64,000 nt of DNA from Proteus vulgaris (GTDB lineage Bacteria; Pseudomonadota; Gammaproteobacteria; Enterobacterales; Enterobacteriaceae), in contig NZ_CP137920.1 of NCBI RefSeq assembly GCF_033708015.1, positions 2,046,001 to 2,110,000 on the forward strand, in the 5' to 3' direction. The position numbers and the translations under genes are program-made. Under the pieces are notes generated by a model. It made no database searches, was not told where the DNA came from, and saw nothing but the letters and a program-made list of their open reading frames with translations. Numbering within the stretch: position 1 is the stretch's first letter; each line of letters begins with the position of its first letter. Shown one piece after another: positions 9,469-18,703 of the stretch.

Positions 9469-10920
9469 TTATCTGAACGGTGGCTCATTAAATGTCCTTA
9501 ATTTACGGGAGTGTAAATTACTCTCTTCTTGTTTAAGTAATTCAATAGCTTGAATACCAATTTGTAAATGCTCTGATACCGCCCCTTCATAAAAATGATT
9601 AGCCTGACCGGGTAATTTAATTTCACCATGCAATGGTTTATCTGATACACACAATAAAGTGCCATAAGGAACACGAAAACGATAACCTTGTGCGGCAATT
9701 GTGGCACTTTCCATATCAACAGCGACAGCACGACTTAAGTTAAATCGTCTCGCTGAAACCGAAAAACGTAATTCCCAGTTACGATCATCTGTTGTAACAA
9801 CAGTCCCTGTTCTTAATCTTTGTTTTACTTCATGCCCAGGTTTACCGCTGATCATTTTCGTCGCATCATAAAGTGCACGTTGTACTTCAGCAATATTTGG
9901 GATAGGAATATCAGGAGGTAAAACGTCATCTAAAATATGATCATCACGTAAATAAGCATGAGCTAAAACATAATCACCAAGTTGTTGGCTTTCTCGTAAC
10001 CCGCCACAATGACCAATCATTAACCAAACATGAGGACGTAAAACGGCTAAGTGATCACAAATTGTTTTCGCATTTGAAGGACCAACGCCAATATTCACTA
10101 ATGTTATTCCGGGACCTTCTTTAGCAATTAAATGATAGGCGGGCATCTGATATTTCTTCCAAGTTAAATCCGATATTAACTTTTCAGGATCAACGGTTTC
10201 TGCTGTAATTCGCTGAAACCCAGCACAAGAAAGTGCACAATATGGACTATTTTTATCAGCAACTTGATCGCAAGCCCAACGAACGAACTCATCAACATAA
10301 CGATTATAATTTGTGTATAAAATATAGGGCTGAACATCTTCAGGTAATGTACCTGTGTAATGTTTTAAACGTGCCAATGAAAAATCAGTACGTAATGCAT
10401 CAAAATGAGAAAGTGGTAATATTTCCCTATTACAACTTACACCATCGGTAATTTCATCACCGATTTTAGATAAATCAGTGGTTGGAAAATATTTTGCTAA
10501 AGAGGCACTCATCTTTCTATCAAAACCAATGCCTGTTCCATCAATCACAAAAGGATAAGGAATTTCTTGTTTTGAAGCGGTCACTTCAAAAGTGGCATGG
10601 TAAGCATCAGCAATAAGTTGTAGTTGTTCTGACAGATAATTTTCAAATAAAGCTGGATTAGTGATCGTGGTAGAATAATTACCTGATTTTGATAATCGAC
10701 CATAAGCGCGTGTTTTATCTTCTGTTTTAACTTCACCTGACCAATATACCGTTAATTGAGGATAAGCAAATAATCCTTCCGCTCTCTGTTTTACATCAGG
10801 TAACTTTCCATCTTGAGCATAATCAATAATGGCATTGCGCAAAGCATCAACAGCATTTTGATATTGTTGTTTTAACTCATTAATAATTTTTTGAATTTCT
10901 AGATTATGAGGTTGTGACAT
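9469..10920 (-). CDS. amn: AMP nucleosidase
   Basis: A 483-residue AMP nucleosidase that hydrolyses AMP to adenine and ribose 5-phosphate and so helps control adenylate pools. The length matches the E. coli enzyme (about 484). The N-terminal regulatory domain (about residues 1-180) is followed by the nucleoside phosphorylase-type catalytic domain, with VNIGVGPSNAKTICDHL, LMIGHCGGLR and, near the C-terminus, AVDMESATIAAQGYRF and LCVSDKPLHGE. It is monocistronic on the minus strand and converges with the recombinase gene across a shared hairpin. Nothing unusual is seen. Confidence 0.95.
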   Translation of the reverse strand: MSQPHNLEIQKIINELKQQYQNAVDALRNAIIDYAQDGKLPDVKQRAEGLFAYPQLTVYWSGEVKTEDKTRAYGRLSKSGNYSTTITNPALFENYLSEQLQLIADAYHATFEVTASKQEIPYPFVIDGTGIGFDRKMSASLAKYFPTTDLSKIGDEITDGVSCNREILPLSHFDALRTDFSLARLKHYTGTLPEDVQPYILYTNYNRYVDEFVRWACDQVADKNSPYCALSCAGFQRITAETVDPEKLISDLTWKKYQMPAYHLIAKEGPGITLVNIGVGPSNAKTICDHLAVLRPHVWLMIGHCGGLRESQQLGDYVLAHAYLRDDHILDDVLPPDIPIPNIAEVQRALYDATKMISGKPGHEVKQRLRTGTVVTTDDRNWELRFSVSARRFNLSRAVAVDMESATIAAQGYRFRVPYGTLLCVSDKPLHGEIKLPGQANHFYEGAVSEHLQIGIQAIELLKQEESNLHSRKLRTFNEPPFR

Positions 10921-10986
10921 AAAAGAGCCTCTTATTTATTATTGGTTTTATAGCTATCATAACAAGAAGCTCTCTTTATCCCAAGA

Positions 10987-12276
10987 TCAAGATTTTAATA
11001 AACTATATTCAACTTTACTTTCATTAGGGAGAATGGTTAGTTTTTTCATCAAATCAGGATTAAATTCAAATTTGATATTTATACTTTCTTCCAGTAAAAG
11101 AAATCTATTTTGTTTATAATTAAATTTATCGCCAATTTTATCGCTCATTCTATTCATAATTTCATTTTGATATTTAGCTAATGCGGTATCTACCTTTTCC
11201 CTTGTTATAGGAGAATCGACAAAATTTTTAATGTATAAATTCATAGAATTATGATCAAATTCATTTAAAATAGAGTCTGATAGCTGACTTACCTTTTCAA
11301 TATCACAATCTGTAATTTCCTTTTTATTGTTGACCGTTATAATGTATGAGTTATCTTTCTTTTCTATATTAACAGATGTCTTTCCTGTAAAAGGTGAGTA
11401 CATTGAAGCTATATGCTCATATTCTTCAAATGAATTTTTTATTATTGGGAAAATACCTTGATTGAGCAATTCAAAGATAATCATAGTATCTTGATTATTT
11501 AATGGTTTAAGTTTATTTTCTAACAAAGCGATATCAGATATCTTTTCACCATTGAATTTCAAATCATATCTTGATATATCGTTCTCTACCTGTTCCCTAA
11601 GTTTTTCGTAACTATGCGACTCTGTAGAATCATATATATTTTTGACTAATTGTTCAGTATCAATATTAACTAGATATTTTTTACTATTTTCTTTCAAATA
11701 ATCGTATTTATCATTGAATGATTCTTTTGCATCAAAGGCATTACTATCAAACCGTTGATTGTCAAGAGAACTATCTTCATCATTAAGACATTCAGTAAGA
11801 ATTTTTCTAAATGCACTAAACTTTTCCCCAAAATCATTGTCATCATTACTTAATGTAGACAGTTTATAACTATTATTAATAAATTCACCTAGTTCTTCAC
11901 TACTATAGTTTTTTAAATTTAAATTGAGTTCATTCTTTATAGCGTTAACAAGTGGTGTGACATCACTACTTGATTTAATAATTTCACCATTAAAATCAAT
12001 ACAATAATCAATATTATTGTTATTTAATTCATATTGAAAATTATTTCTATACTGTTCTCCCGCAAGTTTCTTTAAGTGAAAGAAATCTCTATTTTTTTCT
12101 AGCACTGTTGTTTCTTGGCTAAAATAAATATTATGAATTAAGGTTAATACTTTTTTTTCCTGACTAAATCCAAACCAGTCTTTTATTTTTTCCCAAATAG
12201 TCATTACATCAGATGGTGAGTTATCTGCTAATTTATTTATTTTTTCCTGACTAATATTCGCATTTGAAATTTTCAT
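10987..12276 (-). CDS. Candidate type III secreted effector with a SifA/SspH-like translocation domain; C-terminus unknown
   Basis: I do not recognise the full protein. The chosen ATG gives 429 residues; an in-frame TTG nine codons earlier (12303) is also possible. Residues 28-35 read WEKIKDWF, and the next 55 or so residues (KVLTLIHNIYFSQ, LKKLAGEQYRNNFQ) follow the pattern of the N-terminal translocation domain shared by Salmonella SPI-2 effectors such as SifA, SspH2 and SlrP: WEK(I/M)K..FF, then a helix, then LK.LA....R..FQ. I compared this with remembered sequences, not by search. The remainder is acidic, Asn/Ser-rich and low in GC, has no signal peptide or membrane helix, and shows no effector domain I can name. 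A short resemblance between two internal stretches (FNGEIIK, FNGEKIS) hints at a repeated fold. No secretion genes are in the window. Confidence 0.55.
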   Translation of the reverse strand: MKISNANISQEKINKLADNSPSDVMTIWEKIKDWFGFSQEKKVLTLIHNIYFSQETTVLEKNRDFFHLKKLAGEQYRNNFQYELNNNNIDYCIDFNGEIIKSSSDVTPLVNAIKNELNLNLKNYSSEELGEFINNSYKLSTLSNDDNDFGEKFSAFRKILTECLNDEDSSLDNQRFDSNAFDAKESFNDKYDYLKENSKKYLVNIDTEQLVKNIYDSTESHSYEKLREQVENDISRYDLKFNGEKISDIALLENKLKPLNNQDTMIIFELLNQGIFPIIKNSFEEYEHIASMYSPFTGKTSVNIEKKDNSYIITVNNKKEITDCDIEKVSQLSDSILNEFDHNSMNLYIKNFVDSPITREKVDTALAKYQNEIMNRMSDKIGDKFNYKQNRFLLLEESINIKFEFNPDLMKKLTILPNESKVEYSLLKS

Positions 12277-12402
12277 ATTTGACTTTATTCCCAATTTAAA
12301 CAAATAAAAAATAAAGATAATGAAAAATAAAATATTTTAATATAAAGAAACGTCACAAAATCATGCATAATTAAATATAAAGAATATTTCACTTTTAAAA
12401 AA

Positions 12403-13311
12403 TCATCCTGATAGCAAGCTTAATACAATAGGCAGTGTGATTGCTGCAAACATTGTTTGAGAAGTAATGATCCCTGCCATTAACTCAGAATCGCCCCCTA
12501 ACTGTCGGGTTAAAATATAAGATGTCGGAGCCGTTGGAATAGAAAAGAAAATAACGAGAAGTATTGTGACAAGTGGTGATAAGCCTAAAAAGTAAGCAAC
12601 ACTATACGCGATCATCGGTACAATAAGTAAACGAGTAACGGTATTAATACTAATCATTTTACTTTCTGCTTTTAGTGTTGATAGATGTAATGCCGCACCA
12701 ATACAAATAAGTCCCAAAGGTAAGCTGGTTGCTGCTAACAATTTGAGAAATTGATCGCTCCCAAAAGGAAGCCCAACGCCTGACAGATTTATTATGATCC
12801 CAATAATACAAGAGATAATTAAAGGATTTTTTATGATAGGCAATACGAGTTGACGCAAAGTCACATTTTGTCCCGCGGTTAAACAAAGCACTGAAGTAAC
12901 ATTGGATAATGGAACTAGCGTTGCCAATATTAATGCAGCGATCCCTAATCCTTCAACACCAAATAGATCAGCGACAATGGCTAACCCTAAATAAGTGTTA
13001 AATCGAATATTACCTTGAACAATTGCACCAAAACGTCCAGCAGACCAACCTATCGTTTTTTTCAACACAACACATAATACTGTGACAATAATCACCACAG
13101 AAAAAATAGCCCCGGCAAGATGAGGTAATTGAGGATCAGATAAAGGCGCATTTGCCAAGCTATTGATCAATAAAGCAGGAAAAAGTAAAAAGTAGTTAAG
13201 TTTTTCAGCTCCAACCCAAAATGCCGGTTCAAACGTTTTATTTCTTCTTAAAATTGCACCTAGCGCAATTAACGCAAATAACGGCCATAACGTTAATAAC
13301 ACATTTTGCAT
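12403..13311 (-). CDS. AEC-family (auxin efflux carrier type) transporter
   Basis: A 302-residue membrane protein with about ten hydrophobic helices arranged as two halves of five, typical of the AEC family of bacterial secondary carriers for malate, malonate or amino acids. Recognisable features are the opening helix LLTLWPLFALIALGAIL, the RFNTYLGLA segment near residue 105 and the SIPTAPTSYILTRQLGGD stretch near residue 265. That last segment, with its proline-containing unwound helix, is the most conserved part of the family. It is transcribed alone. The substrate cannot be predicted from the sequence. Confidence 0.85.
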   Translation of the reverse strand: MQNVLLTLWPLFALIALGAILRRNKTFEPAFWVGAEKLNYFLLFPALLINSLANAPLSDPQLPHLAGAIFSVVIIVTVLCVVLKKTIGWSAGRFGAIVQGNIRFNTYLGLAIVADLFGVEGLGIAALILATLVPLSNVTSVLCLTAGQNVTLRQLVLPIIKNPLIISCIIGIIINLSGVGLPFGSDQFLKLLAATSLPLGLICIGAALHLSTLKAESKMISINTVTRLLIVPMIAYSVAYFLGLSPLVTILLVIFFSIPTAPTSYILTRQLGGDSELMAGIITSQTMFAAITLPIVLSLLSG

Positions 13312-13502
13312 AATATTTGTCCTAAAGATATCGTAATACTTTACAATATCGCAACATCATGCAGATTTCTATTTTATGTTATTAATATAAAAGCCAATTC
13401 AAAAAATGATAAAAATAAATTTATACCGCATTTTAAGAATAGCTTTTTTATTATTATTCCATTATAAAAACCCTCTTTTTAAGATGGTCAAGATACATAC
13501 AG

Positions 13503-14003
13503 CTAATCTAAATCAATCCACATACGGTAACAATGTAAATTTGCTTTCGCTAAATCAGAATAATAATCACGTTCTTCTAATGCTTTAAATCCCTGCTTTA
13601 AATAAAATAACACTGCATTAGGTGTTGCATCTAAAAATAACTTGGATTGCCCTCTCTTCATTGCTTCATGTTTTAGCTGTTTTAAAATGAGTCCTGCAAA
13701 TCCTTTCCCCATATATTCAGGTAAAGTAAAAATCGCTTCAGCAAAACCCGTTTTAACATCTAAAAAACCCGAGGCAATAGGAATATTATATTCTTGATAA
13801 TCAATTACATAAAACGGATTGTCAATAATAGCCCGTCGATATCCTTCAGGCATTTCATCAGGCGTCCATGCGGCTAAAACTTCTGATGAATAAACATTCT
13901 CACAACCAAATCGCAGTGCTTGATTTCGTAAATACCACAACCTTTTGGCTTCCTGTGGTTCAGCGAGTCTAAGTTGAATCATACTCATTTTCATCTTATT
14001 CAT
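13503..14003 (-). CDS. GNAT-family N-acetyltransferase
   Basis: A GNAT acyltransferase of about 166 residues that would transfer an acetyl group from acetyl-CoA to an unknown amine. The coenzyme A binding motif A is visible as YMGKGFAGLILKQLKHEAMKRG, after the strand FAEAIFTLP. The C-terminal YLKQGFKALEER is the usual beta-6/beta-7 segment. I prefer the ATG at 14003, because a GAGG sequence lies 12 bases before it. The upstream alternative at 14021 is a TTG without a ribosome site, and ATGs at 13988 and 13982 are also possible. The gene is divergent from the acyltransferase operon, across about 130 bases. Confidence 0.82.
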   Translation of the reverse strand: MNKMKMSMIQLRLAEPQEAKRLWYLRNQALRFGCENVYSSEVLAAWTPDEMPEGYRRAIIDNPFYVIDYQEYNIPIASGFLDVKTGFAEAIFTLPEYMGKGFAGLILKQLKHEAMKRGQSKLFLDATPNAVLFYLKQGFKALEERDYYSDLAKANLHCYRMWIDLD

Positions 14004-14131
14004 TAGAATTAAGAGCCTCAAATTAGTGTAATTATTTTATTCTACTGATGTTTTTAAATTTTAACTTTTTAGTGTTACTTTTTTTAAGCGCGTGATATGT
14101 TTTTGAAGAAGGAATAATATAAGGAAATCTC

Positions 14132-15241
14132 ATGCCTAATTCAGCACTATCTTCACCAATAAAAAAAAACGCCCCTTTTGTTGCTGGTTCTCCACTTCCT
14201 TTTTATTATCAATTTATCTCTTGTGCAATTAGAGAAATCTATTTTTCTAAAGTTTCACTTATTTACCATAATAGATCTCAAGCTGAAAATACACATCCTA
14301 AGTTAATTCTATGCAGCCATCGTAACAGTGCTTTTGATGGTTACATTGCATTAAAAGCCTTTCCTAACACTCAAGCTTTAGCTTCAATTCAATTGTTAAA
14401 TAGCCCTTTGATGAGAAGTTTTTTTACGGGTATTCCCGTGGTCAGGAAAAAGGATAGACAGCGTTTAGGTATAAATGCAAATGTATTTTCAAGTCCTTCA
14501 GATGCTGCAATTGCACATATAAAGGCGGGTGGAGATCTCCTATTATTCCCAGAAGGCAGTAGTGAGTGGGGTTTCCAGCCATTGCCTTATCAACGAGGTG
14601 CCGCAAGAATAATCAGAACATTGCTCAGTGAGGGCGTCATTTTTGATATCGTTCCTATGGGATTGTTTTATATCGCTCCTGATAAATTCAGTTCAAAAGT
14701 GGAAGTTTATATTGGTGAAAATATTTCTATAAACTCACAAAAAGATAATTTATCAATCAGAGAATGGGAAAAAAATATTCATACGGAAATTTCCACATCA
14801 CTAAATAAAATTTCTGTTAATTGCCCCAATATTGATATTTTTGAGAGAGCATCTGCTTATGCTTTTAATAAAAATAAAGAAGGTGAATCTTATGCCAAAT
14901 CCTTTATTGATTATCAAAATAACCCACCTCAATCAAGTAATGATGATCAATATATAGAAAATAAGCCTCAGCTCTCTATATTAATTTGGCGTTATATTTC
15001 ATTTTTATTTATGTATATTTTATTTCCAATATTATTATCATCATTTATTGCGTCTCATTTTGCTGATGCCCGTAATACTATTAGCTTTTTTAAAATAGTC
15101 GGTGGCGCAATAGCAACTGCTATTTGGATCCCTATCTTAGTCATACTCCTATTCTTTTTCCCAATATTTATTGGTATAAGTTTAGCTAGTGCATTATTCG
15201 GTTTTATCTTAATAAGGAAGAAAGGCGCTCAAATATGTTAA
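14132..15241 (+). CDS. PlsC-type lysophospholipid acyltransferase with C-terminal membrane helices
   Basis: A 369-residue acyltransferase of the glycerolipid (PlsC) superfamily. Motif I is SHRNSAFDG (His63, Asp69), an HX5D spacing instead of the usual HX4D, as in some glycerol-3-phosphate/DHAP acyltransferase relatives. Motif III is FPEGSSEWG, and a proline-containing segment (IVPMGLFYIAP) follows. Two strongly hydrophobic segments near the C-terminus (about 285-305 and 320-365) would anchor it in the inner membrane. Its stop overlaps the start of the PAP2-family gene by seven bases, so the two are co-translated. The family suggests acyl transfer to a lysolipid or lipid precursor. The true acceptor is unknown. 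Confidence 0.85.
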   Translation: MPNSALSSPIKKNAPFVAGSPLPFYYQFISCAIREIYFSKVSLIYHNRSQAENTHPKLILCSHRNSAFDGYIALKAFPNTQALASIQLLNSPLMRSFFTGIPVVRKKDRQRLGINANVFSSPSDAAIAHIKAGGDLLLFPEGSSEWGFQPLPYQRGAARIIRTLLSEGVIFDIVPMGLFYIAPDKFSSKVEVYIGENISINSQKDNLSIREWEKNIHTEISTSLNKISVNCPNIDIFERASAYAFNKNKEGESYAKSFIDYQNNPPQSSNDDQYIENKPQLSILIWRYISFLFMYILFPILLSSFIASHFADARNTISFFKIVGGAIATAIWIPILVILLFFFPIFIGISLASALFGFILIRKKGAQIC

Positions 15242-16116
15242 CCACTAAAGCCAGGATGCTTTTTAACCATTTATTTTCTCTACAACTATTTATTATTTGG
15301 GCTTTGGGAACTTATGGAAGTTGGTTAACGATGCAGACAGAAATGTTGTTCCCCATATTTTTCGGCTTCTTTTTATGGGTGTTGCTCATTTTTGTTGGAT
15401 ACAAAACACAACACGCTCCCTTTCAGTCTCGATTCTATTGGTTTGGTTTATTACAGCTGATTACTTGTTGGACTATTTTCCCGCTGTTTAAATCAATTCG
15501 CTATGGTTTATACCAATGGAATTTTGATGATATTTTATATCATCTAGATAAACTCCTATGGTTCGGGAAAAGCTTACCAGAATGGACTATTTCTTTGCAG
15601 TCTGGTTGGCTAAGTGAATTCCTTTCCTTTTGCTATTTTAGTTTCTACTTTTTGATTATTGGTAGCGCCCTTTTCTTCTTTTTTAGTCGAAATAGTATAC
15701 TGACTAAAAACTATTTTTTTGGCTTAATGCTAATGTATTTTTTTGGTTTTATAGGCTACTTTTCGATTCCAGCCGCAGGCCCTTACGCTGCATTTCCTTC
15801 TGATTTTAGTTATCCCGTTCACTTTGGTTCTATGACTCTATTTCTGACAGATCTCGTTGATAAAGGTATTACTGGAATGGATGTCTTTCCTTCATTACAT
15901 ACAGGGATCACACTTTATCTTGTTGGTTTTTTCTATTTTTCTGGTTATCGAAAAACAGCATATTGTTTATTTCCTATTCTAATAGGACTAATCTTGGCAA
16001 CCGTATATTTACATTACCATTATGGTATTGATGTTATTGTCGGTACCTTACTTGCATTATGCGTGCTTTATATCACTTGTAAAAATAATAAGGTCGAATA
16101 TGGAACTCATTTATAA
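15235..16116 (+). CDS. PAP2-family membrane phosphatase/phosphotransferase, inositolphosphoceramide-synthase-like
   Basis: A 293-residue multi-pass membrane protein of the PAP2 superfamily. The two catalytic His motifs are present: FPSLHTG (about residues 218-224) and HYHYGIDVIVG (about 260-270). An IPAAGPYAAFP segment lies before them. The classical first phosphatase motif (KX6RP) is not evident, so it more closely resembles the AUR1-type transferases and phosphatases that act on lipid phosphates, with the active site facing the periplasm. It lies between the acyltransferase and the PEP-utilising enzyme, overlapping both (7 and 17 bases), which implies a common pathway, probably a lipid head-group reaction. 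Confidence 0.85.
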   Translation: MLTTKARMLFNHLFSLQLFIIWALGTYGSWLTMQTEMLFPIFFGFFLWVLLIFVGYKTQHAPFQSRFYWFGLLQLITCWTIFPLFKSIRYGLYQWNFDDILYHLDKLLWFGKSLPEWTISLQSGWLSEFLSFCYFSFYFLIIGSALFFFFSRNSILTKNYFFGLMLMYFFGFIGYFSIPAAGPYAAFPSDFSYPVHFGSMTLFLTDLVDKGITGMDVFPSLHTGITLYLVGFFYFSGYRKTAYCLFPILIGLILATVYLHYHYGIDVIVGTLLALCVLYITCKNNKVEYGTHL

Positions 16117-18613
16117 AATTAACGAGCCAATCGCTTCTGAAGTCTCTATTAGCGGAGGTAAAGGCGCAAGTTTAGCAAAAACAATTCAATCATTACCTGT
16201 CCCTGATGGTTTAATTCTTTCTTGCCAAGCTTACCAATTATTCATCACGCCCTTACTACCTGAAATCAATCGTTTATTATCAGAAAAAAAGCAAGAACTT
16301 GAAGTCATTAGTAAAAATATTCGCCATTTAATTTTACAAGCTTCTATGCCAGAGGAATTAATTCACTCTTTAAGTTCAAGACTCAATGAACTCCAATTAA
16401 ATGATACTGCTTTAGCCGTCAGATCTTCTGGGACATTAGAAGATATGCCTGGCGCTGCTTTTGCTGGTCAACATGACACCTTATTAGGTATTAAAACGTT
16501 ATCTCATTTGCTCGATGCTATTCGCCAATGCTATGCCTCTTTATGGCATACTCACGTTATGCTTTATCGCCAACATTTAAATTTGCCACACACTCAAGCA
16601 TCAATGGCTGTTGTATTACAAAGAATGATAAATGTTCAAAAACAAGAAGCCGCAGGTGTCGCTTTTTCTGTTGATCCGGTTCAAGGTTCTCTTTCTACGG
16701 TATTAATTAATGCAGCCTTTGGTTTAGGTGAAACCGTTGTTGCAGGTGAAGATCCTGTCGATGAATTTCTTATTGATAGAGAAAGTTTAGAAATAAAACA
16801 GACAACTATTGCTCAAAAAACAAATGCCATTGTGATGATTGATAATGGCACTGAAATTTTGCCACTTGAACCCCAAAATCAATCTATCCCCTCTTTAACG
16901 CCAGAGCAGTGTAAACAAGTCGCTGAGCTCGCTATCTCAGCCGAAAAATATTTTGATTTTCCGCAAGATATTGAGTGGGCATTTCACGATGGTAAATTAT
17001 GGCTTTTACAATCGCGTAATGTGACACAAATTGCTCCCATTTGGACAAGAGAAGAATCAGCAGAAAGGTTTCCTAATCCTATAACGCCATTAACATGGGA
17101 TATGTGTGAAGCTGGTTTTCATTCATCATTAAACTTTAGCCTTAATCTTATGGGACTTCCGTCATTTAATGGCAAATGGTTCGGGGTACAAGGTTATTAT
17201 ATCTATGGCAACCAAAATGCGGTTTCCTTGTATAGTAACCGGCTCCCCACATCAATGATGAATGATTTGCCTACCTTGTTAAAATCTTTGCCTGAAATTG
17301 CACAAAAATTCAGTTGGGTGCAAGAATTACCTATTACTTGGATGCGCGATTTAGATAAATATTTAATCTCTATTGGTGCATTGATGAATGAACCATTACA
17401 GGATAAAAATTTGTCTCAATTATGGGATTATGTGCAAAGAATTAATAAGTTAGGTGCTGACTATTTTTTACCTAATATTGCCATATCCTTAACTCAGCGT
17501 TCACTCTACTCTGCATTGATGGCATTGCTAAAGCTCTTCTTTAAAGAAGAAAAATATGCTCATACCGCATTCGATAACTTAATTGCTATGTCTGAAACTA
17601 AAACGGGACAAGTGAATGCTGAACTTTGGGCACTTTCTCGCTATGTTCGTCATCAACCAAAACTTCTTAATCTTATAGCATCTCTTGTTCCAGAAAAGAT
17701 TATGCAAGAAATCGAGGAATGCGATCCCCATTTTTACCAGCAGTTCTCATTATTTTTGGCAAATCATGGACATCGAGAATTAGATTTTGATGCCTATCAT
17801 CCAACATGGTTGGATGCTCCACATATTGTATTAACTCAGATTAAAGCAATGGCTGATTTAGCTGATGATAAACAAACAGATGACCCATTAAGTAAAAAAA
17901 TTCTACAGTCAGAAACTGAATTTTCAATTATTTCGGATGCTCCTGAAGAATTACGTTTCTTTTTACAAGAAATAATTCGGTTAGCGCGCGTTTATACTGC
18001 ATTAGATGATCTAGAACATTATCAAACAACTCGACTCGCACTACCTATGCGTCGTGGATTAAAAGCATTAGGTGAAAGATTAGTTATTCGCAGTGTTTTA
18101 GATAACCCTATGGATATTTATTTTGCTAATGAACAACCTTTAGCTAACGCAATTCTTGCAGATAATCCCACTGAGTGGAATCAGCTACGCCATCATATAT
18201 ACCAAAATAAGGCAGGATATCTAAAAGCAAAATCAGTCACACCACAATGGGTCTATGGTGAAGAGAGTTGTAATGAGCTAAATACAAATGCGCATCAATT
18301 AAAAGGACTGGCAGGCAGTGCTGGAGTTATTGAAGGTGAAGTTTATCTTGTTTATGGTCCAGAGAATTTTGCCGAATTTCCTCAGAATGCCATTTTAGTT
18401 GCTAGAACAACTAACCCTGCTTGGACGGCACTCTTTTATCGAGCATCTGGCATCATTACAGAAAGTGGTGGTCCTCTGTCCCATGGTGCGGTTACGGCCC
18501 GAGAGTTAGGATTGCCTGCTGTAATGGGTGTACGTAATGTATTAAATATGTTGCAAAATGGTCAAAGAGTCAGAGTTGATGGACAAAAAGGAATAATAGA
18601 GATCTTATCTTAA
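16100..18613 (+). CDS. PEP/pyruvate-dikinase-type phosphotransferase with rifampin-phosphotransferase-like layout
   Basis: A protein of 837 residues from the ATG at 16100, which has AAGG just upstream; a longer frame begins at 16022 but lies inside the PAP2 gene. The N-terminal ATP-grasp domain (about 1-310) has GGKGASLA, AVRSSGTLEDMPGAAFAGQ, DPVQG and LLQSRN. A central domain of about 400 residues is not a TIM barrel. The C-terminal swivelling phosphohistidine domain (about 745-837) ends with ESGGPLSHGAVTARELGLPAV, where His795 would carry the phosphate. The order ATP-binding, large substrate domain, His domain, and the length match rifampin phosphotransferase rather than PEP synthase, in which the His domain is central and a TIM barrel is C-terminal. 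The substrate is unknown; the lipid-enzyme operon suggests a lipid or polyol. Confidence 0.82.
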   Translation: MELIYKINEPIASEVSISGGKGASLAKTIQSLPVPDGLILSCQAYQLFITPLLPEINRLLSEKKQELEVISKNIRHLILQASMPEELIHSLSSRLNELQLNDTALAVRSSGTLEDMPGAAFAGQHDTLLGIKTLSHLLDAIRQCYASLWHTHVMLYRQHLNLPHTQASMAVVLQRMINVQKQEAAGVAFSVDPVQGSLSTVLINAAFGLGETVVAGEDPVDEFLIDRESLEIKQTTIAQKTNAIVMIDNGTEILPLEPQNQSIPSLTPEQCKQVAELAISAEKYFDFPQDIEWAFHDGKLWLLQSRNVTQIAPIWTREESAERFPNPITPLTWDMCEAGFHSSLNFSLNLMGLPSFNGKWFGVQGYYIYGNQNAVSLYSNRLPTSMMNDLPTLLKSLPEIAQKFSWVQELPITWMRDLDKYLISIGALMNEPLQDKNLSQLWDYVQRINKLGADYFLPNIAISLTQRSLYSALMALLKLFFKEEKYAHTAFDNLIAMSETKTGQVNAELWALSRYVRHQPKLLNLIASLVPEKIMQEIEECDPHFYQQFSLFLANHGHRELDFDAYHPTWLDAPHIVLTQIKAMADLADDKQTDDPLSKKILQSETEFSIISDAPEELRFFLQEIIRLARVYTALDDLEHYQTTRLALPMRRGLKALGERLVIRSVLDNPMDIYFANEQPLANAILADNPTEWNQLRHHIYQNKAGYLKAKSVTPQWVYGEESCNELNTNAHQLKGLAGSAGVIEGEVYLVYGPENFAEFPQNAILVARTTNPAWTALFYRASGIITESGGPLSHGAVTARELGLPAVMGVRNVLNMLQNGQRVRVDGQKGIIEILS

Positions 18614-18645
18614 TAATGGAATAAATAAAATCATTGCTGTGAAAT

Positions 18646-18676
18646 TAAAAAAGCATCTTTCCTGATGCTTTTTTAA
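18646..18676. terminator. Terminator after the acyltransferase/PAP2/PEP enzyme operon
   Basis: Hairpin with arms AAAAAGCATC and GATGCTTTTT around a TTTCCT loop, flanked by A- and T-runs. It can also serve the convergent membrane-protein gene on the minus strand. Confidence 0.88.
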
Positions 18677-18703
18677 TTTTTTATATAATAAAATATTAGT
18701 TGA

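Noticed and set aside
10233..10451. Plus-strand ORF inside amn
   Set aside because: It is antisense to a fully conserved gene and has no recognisable motif or ribosome site.
13406..13588. 60-residue plus-strand ORF between the AEC carrier and the GNAT gene
   Set aside because: It overlaps the end of the GNAT gene antisense, is very rich in Leu and Asn from AT-rich DNA, and lacks a convincing ribosome site.
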